Origin: Halobacteriovorax vibrionivorans
Lineage (GTDB): Bacteria > Bdellovibrionota > Bacteriovoracia > Bacteriovoracales > Bacteriovoracaceae
DNA: 64,000 nt
Direction of reading: 5' to 3'
NCBI RefSeq assembly: GCF_003346865.1
Contig: NZ_QDKL01000004.1
Span: 1-64,000 of the forward strand
Positions 62,316 through 64,000 of the stretch are shown in pieces. The notes under the pieces are model-generated. The model searched no databases and was not told where the DNA came from. It was given only the letters and a program-made list of their open reading frames with translations. Position numbers and translations under genes: made by a program. Numbering within the stretch: the stretch's first letter is position 1; every line of letters begins with the position of its first letter.

Positions 62316-64000
62316 CTATATTGGCCTTAGGGTTAAAACCTTAGGGCCAGATTTCTTAACTAAATCAAAGTTGAAAATCTGATAACGATATTCATCATTA
62401 AAAAATCTTTCTCTTTGGTTATCGTAGTATGGCGATAACATATGTCCAGAATTACCAAGAGGTAAGATGCCATATGAAAGATCAACATTAGCAAAATCAA
62501 CAAGGCGTCTCGTACTTGGCCCAGTCACTGGAGTGTGGCCCTTATTACATTTTACACGCCTGATATGGTTAATACTATTGATTGAGCCATTTGCTTCATA
62601 CGGCCCATGAGAAAAAATCTTTGCTAAGAATTTATTCTTTTCAAACGGATGAACGAATTTAAGTTTGTGAACACGGCCCCATCGCCATGTACTAATATCA
62701 TCACCAAGTAATCCTTTAAGGTAAGAAACCGTTGACTTAAATGCCATCATCAAAATATCGTCACGGCCTTCAATTGGTGCTGTTTTTTCAATATCCCACC
62801 AAAAGTCATCAGGCCTTTCTAGCAATCTGTAATAATAAGTCCAAGAATTAATGGCCTTACAATAATTCAGATAATTATCGCCCATTTCATCCATTAGAAG
62901 TTTTCTTATTCTGATATTCATTTCATGAAAGATCGTTGGCCCAACTTGATCCTTACGTGAATGACCTTTCCACGAAAGAAGTGTCTCAAGTGCCTTACTT
63001 TCATATTGCGATAATTTAGAATTCTTAGCGGCATTTCCTATAAGTTTTAAAAGAGTTGCATTATGACTACTAAAGCTAGCTGTTTGTACCATCTTCTGAG
63101 AGTCGATATCCCAATTCTTACGTAACTTAAGAGATTCGAGAATTGTGTTGTAGCGATTATCAGAATGCCAGCCACCACGATGATGAATCCCTTCCTTTAT
63201 CGTTTTTGGAGCATCATTGGCCGAGACCACAAAACCATTTTCTGGATTTATCTCATGAGGTTTATCATCGAAATCATAAGCTCCTAAGATCTTACGATCA
63301 GCACTTTGTACAAGATCAGACTCAAAAGGATGAGATCTATTATAGCTATCACCCATAACTAAACGAGCTACATTTCCCTTGGCATCAGCATATACAATAT
63401 TAAGCCCAGGTGACTTAACAATACTTGTTGCTTTTTTTATCTCTTCAAAACTTTTAGCGCGCCCTAGCCCATAGAAGCCTTCAATTGGCTTATTACCTAG
63501 TTGAAAAAAACTAAAGTGTGCTGCTATATTCTTTGAATCCTTATTTACTGTTTTTACAATTTCATCAACAACAGGGCCTTTTTCAGACCACTTAAGGTTA
63601 AAGTTAATAGGAGTCGAACCTTTTACTTTTATGACAGAATTTTCAACACGAACAATATAAAAATCATCGTCTAATTGATAAAGATCCACATCATCTGTAT
63701 AGCTAATTGTTAATCCCCAACCGTGATTACGATTATGTCCCATTCCAGGGAAAGGAATCATTGGAAGAAAATGGCCATACATATGAAAATCTTCTTCTTC
63801 ATTTTTAATATTGGCCTCATACCAAATATTAGGTGCTGAAAACTTAATATGTGGATCACTTGCTAAAATTGGCTTACCTGATCGAGTTTTATCCCCACTT
63901 ATGGCCCATGCATTAGAGCCTGTGAAGGTACCAATCCCTTCAAGAAGATCATCGTAGTCAATAAATTGAGCTTCTACGACACGACGAAGACGATGAGATA
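62316..64000 (-). CDS. Penicillin acylase family hydrolase, 5'-truncated by window end
   Basis: An Ntn-hydrolase of the penicillin G acylase/aculeacin deacylase family, here lacking its beginning because it runs off the right edge: the frame is open from 62316 through 64000. Reading back from the edge there is EGIGTFTGSNAWAISGDKTRSGKPILASDPHI, in which the Ser of GSNAW is the N-terminal nucleophile that appears on autocleavage; the earlier signal peptide and alpha chain lie outside. The later part has GHNRNHGWGLT and RGGWHSDNRY, both family features. Homologues cleave beta-lactam or acyl-homoserine-lactone amides; the substrate is unknown. An internal ATG at 63782 is not the real start. Confidence 0.88.
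   Translation of the reverse strand, partial: SHRLRRVVEAQFIDYDDLLEGIGTFTGSNAWAISGDKTRSGKPILASDPHIKFSAPNIWYEANIKNEEEDFHMYGHFLPMIPFPGMGHNRNHGWGLTISYTDDVDLYQLDDDFYIVRVENSVIKVKGSTPINFNLKWSEKGPVVDEIVKTVNKDSKNIAAHFSFFQLGNKPIEGFYGLGRAKSFEEIKKATSIVKSPGLNIVYADAKGNVARLVMGDSYNRSHPFESDLVQSADRKILGAYDFDDKPHEINPENGFVVSANDAPKTIKEGIHHRGGWHSDNRYNTILESLKLRKNWDIDSQKMVQTASFSSHNATLLKLIGNAAKNSKLSQYESKALETLLSWKGHSRKDQVGPTIFHEMNIRIRKLLMDEMGDNYLNYCKAINSWTYYYRLLERPDDFWWDIEKTAPIEGRDDILMMAFKSTVSYLKGLLGDDISTWRWGRVHKLKFVHPFEKNKFLAKIFSHGPYEANGSINSINHIRRVKCNKGHTPVTGPSTRRLVDFANVDLSYGILPLGNSGHMLSPYYDNQRERFFNDEYRYQIFNFDLVKKSGPKVLTLRPI

Noticed and set aside
1..64000. CRISPR arrays, insertion sequences, prophage genes
   Set aside because: No series of regularly spaced repeats, transposase, integrase or phage structural gene was seen; the only direct repeat is the two-copy unit at 25.5 kb.

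Overview
The window is AT-rich (visibly below 40 % GC) chromosomal DNA of a Gram-negative, diderm bacterium. Several things point to the Bdellovibrionota, most likely a Bacteriovorax/Halobacteriovorax-like member of the Bacteriovoracales: many short-signal lipoproteins with a -SSC/-VSC lipobox, numerous secreted or anchored peptidases and hydrolases, a delta-type HU/IHF-like protein, a queA-tgt-yajC-tatA-secD-secF cluster, an NnrS protein, and dense alternation of strands. This placement is inferred from gene content and style; no marker search was possible.

Layout. 1-1.0 kb: a probable structured non-coding RNA, a bidirectional terminator, tRNA-Cys and an HU-type protein. 1.2-9.4 kb: a large lipoprotein gene, then (minus strand) the queuosine and protein-export operon queA-tgt-yajC-tatA-secD-secF, ending in an uncharacterised membrane protein that overlaps secF. 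9.5-15.7 kb: a secreted serine protease, an RNase D-like exonuclease, small secreted and lipoprotein genes and L-serine dehydratase. 15.7-21.6 kb (minus): a thioesterase, an unusual ABC permease/ATPase pair, and an operon of DUF3445 protein, alkaline phosphatase and alpha/beta hydrolase. 21.8-24.0 kb: two small envelope proteins and a peroxide-response operon (glutathione peroxidase, OhrR/MarR regulator, nitroreductase). 24.0-27.9 kb: an MtfA-like remnant, an SRPBCC protein, tRNA-Leu with a repeat patch behind it, an ASCH protein and small genes. 27.9-31.6 kb (minus): mnmA, an M28-type peptidase and a divergent MnmA paralogue. 31.7-35.1 kb: an orphan cytosine-C5 methyltransferase, a lipoprotein Ppx/GppA and NnrS. 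35.1-40.3 kb: a heterodimeric ABC exporter, a periplasmic coiled-coil protein and a zinc-peptidase-like protein. 40.3-45.0 kb (minus): a tight fabG-fabZ-fabI set behind a CrtI-like flavoprotein and a secreted repeat protein. 45.0-49.7 kb: an ABC-F ATPase, a KAP-like membrane NTPase and serC. 49.8-58.0 kb: a secreted protein plus matrixin-like protease, a 40-residue peptide, murD, a METTL25/RRNAD1-like methyltransferase, an SDR, a ParB-domain protein, a DsbB/DsbA pair and a COG3146 acyltransferase. 58.1-64.0 kb: a ClpB-like disaggregase, an MscS channel and a penicillin-acylase gene cut by the right edge.

How it works together. Most of the window is housekeeping (export, tRNA modification, envelope and amino-acid metabolism) mixed with secreted or surface hydrolases, as expected for a predatory or scavenging bacterium. 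No insertion sequence, prophage, CRISPR array or complete restriction-modification system was seen. The most unusual items are altered versions of known families (MnmA paralogue, MtfA remnant, M28 without one glutamate, Ppx/GppA as a lipoprotein), fusions or odd architectures (ABC permease with an ankyrin-like tail, KAP NTPase), the GC-rich structured RNA at the left end, several long perfect inverted repeats at gene borders, and a striking abundance of the tetranucleotide GGCC. None of the observations establishes a new system by itself.
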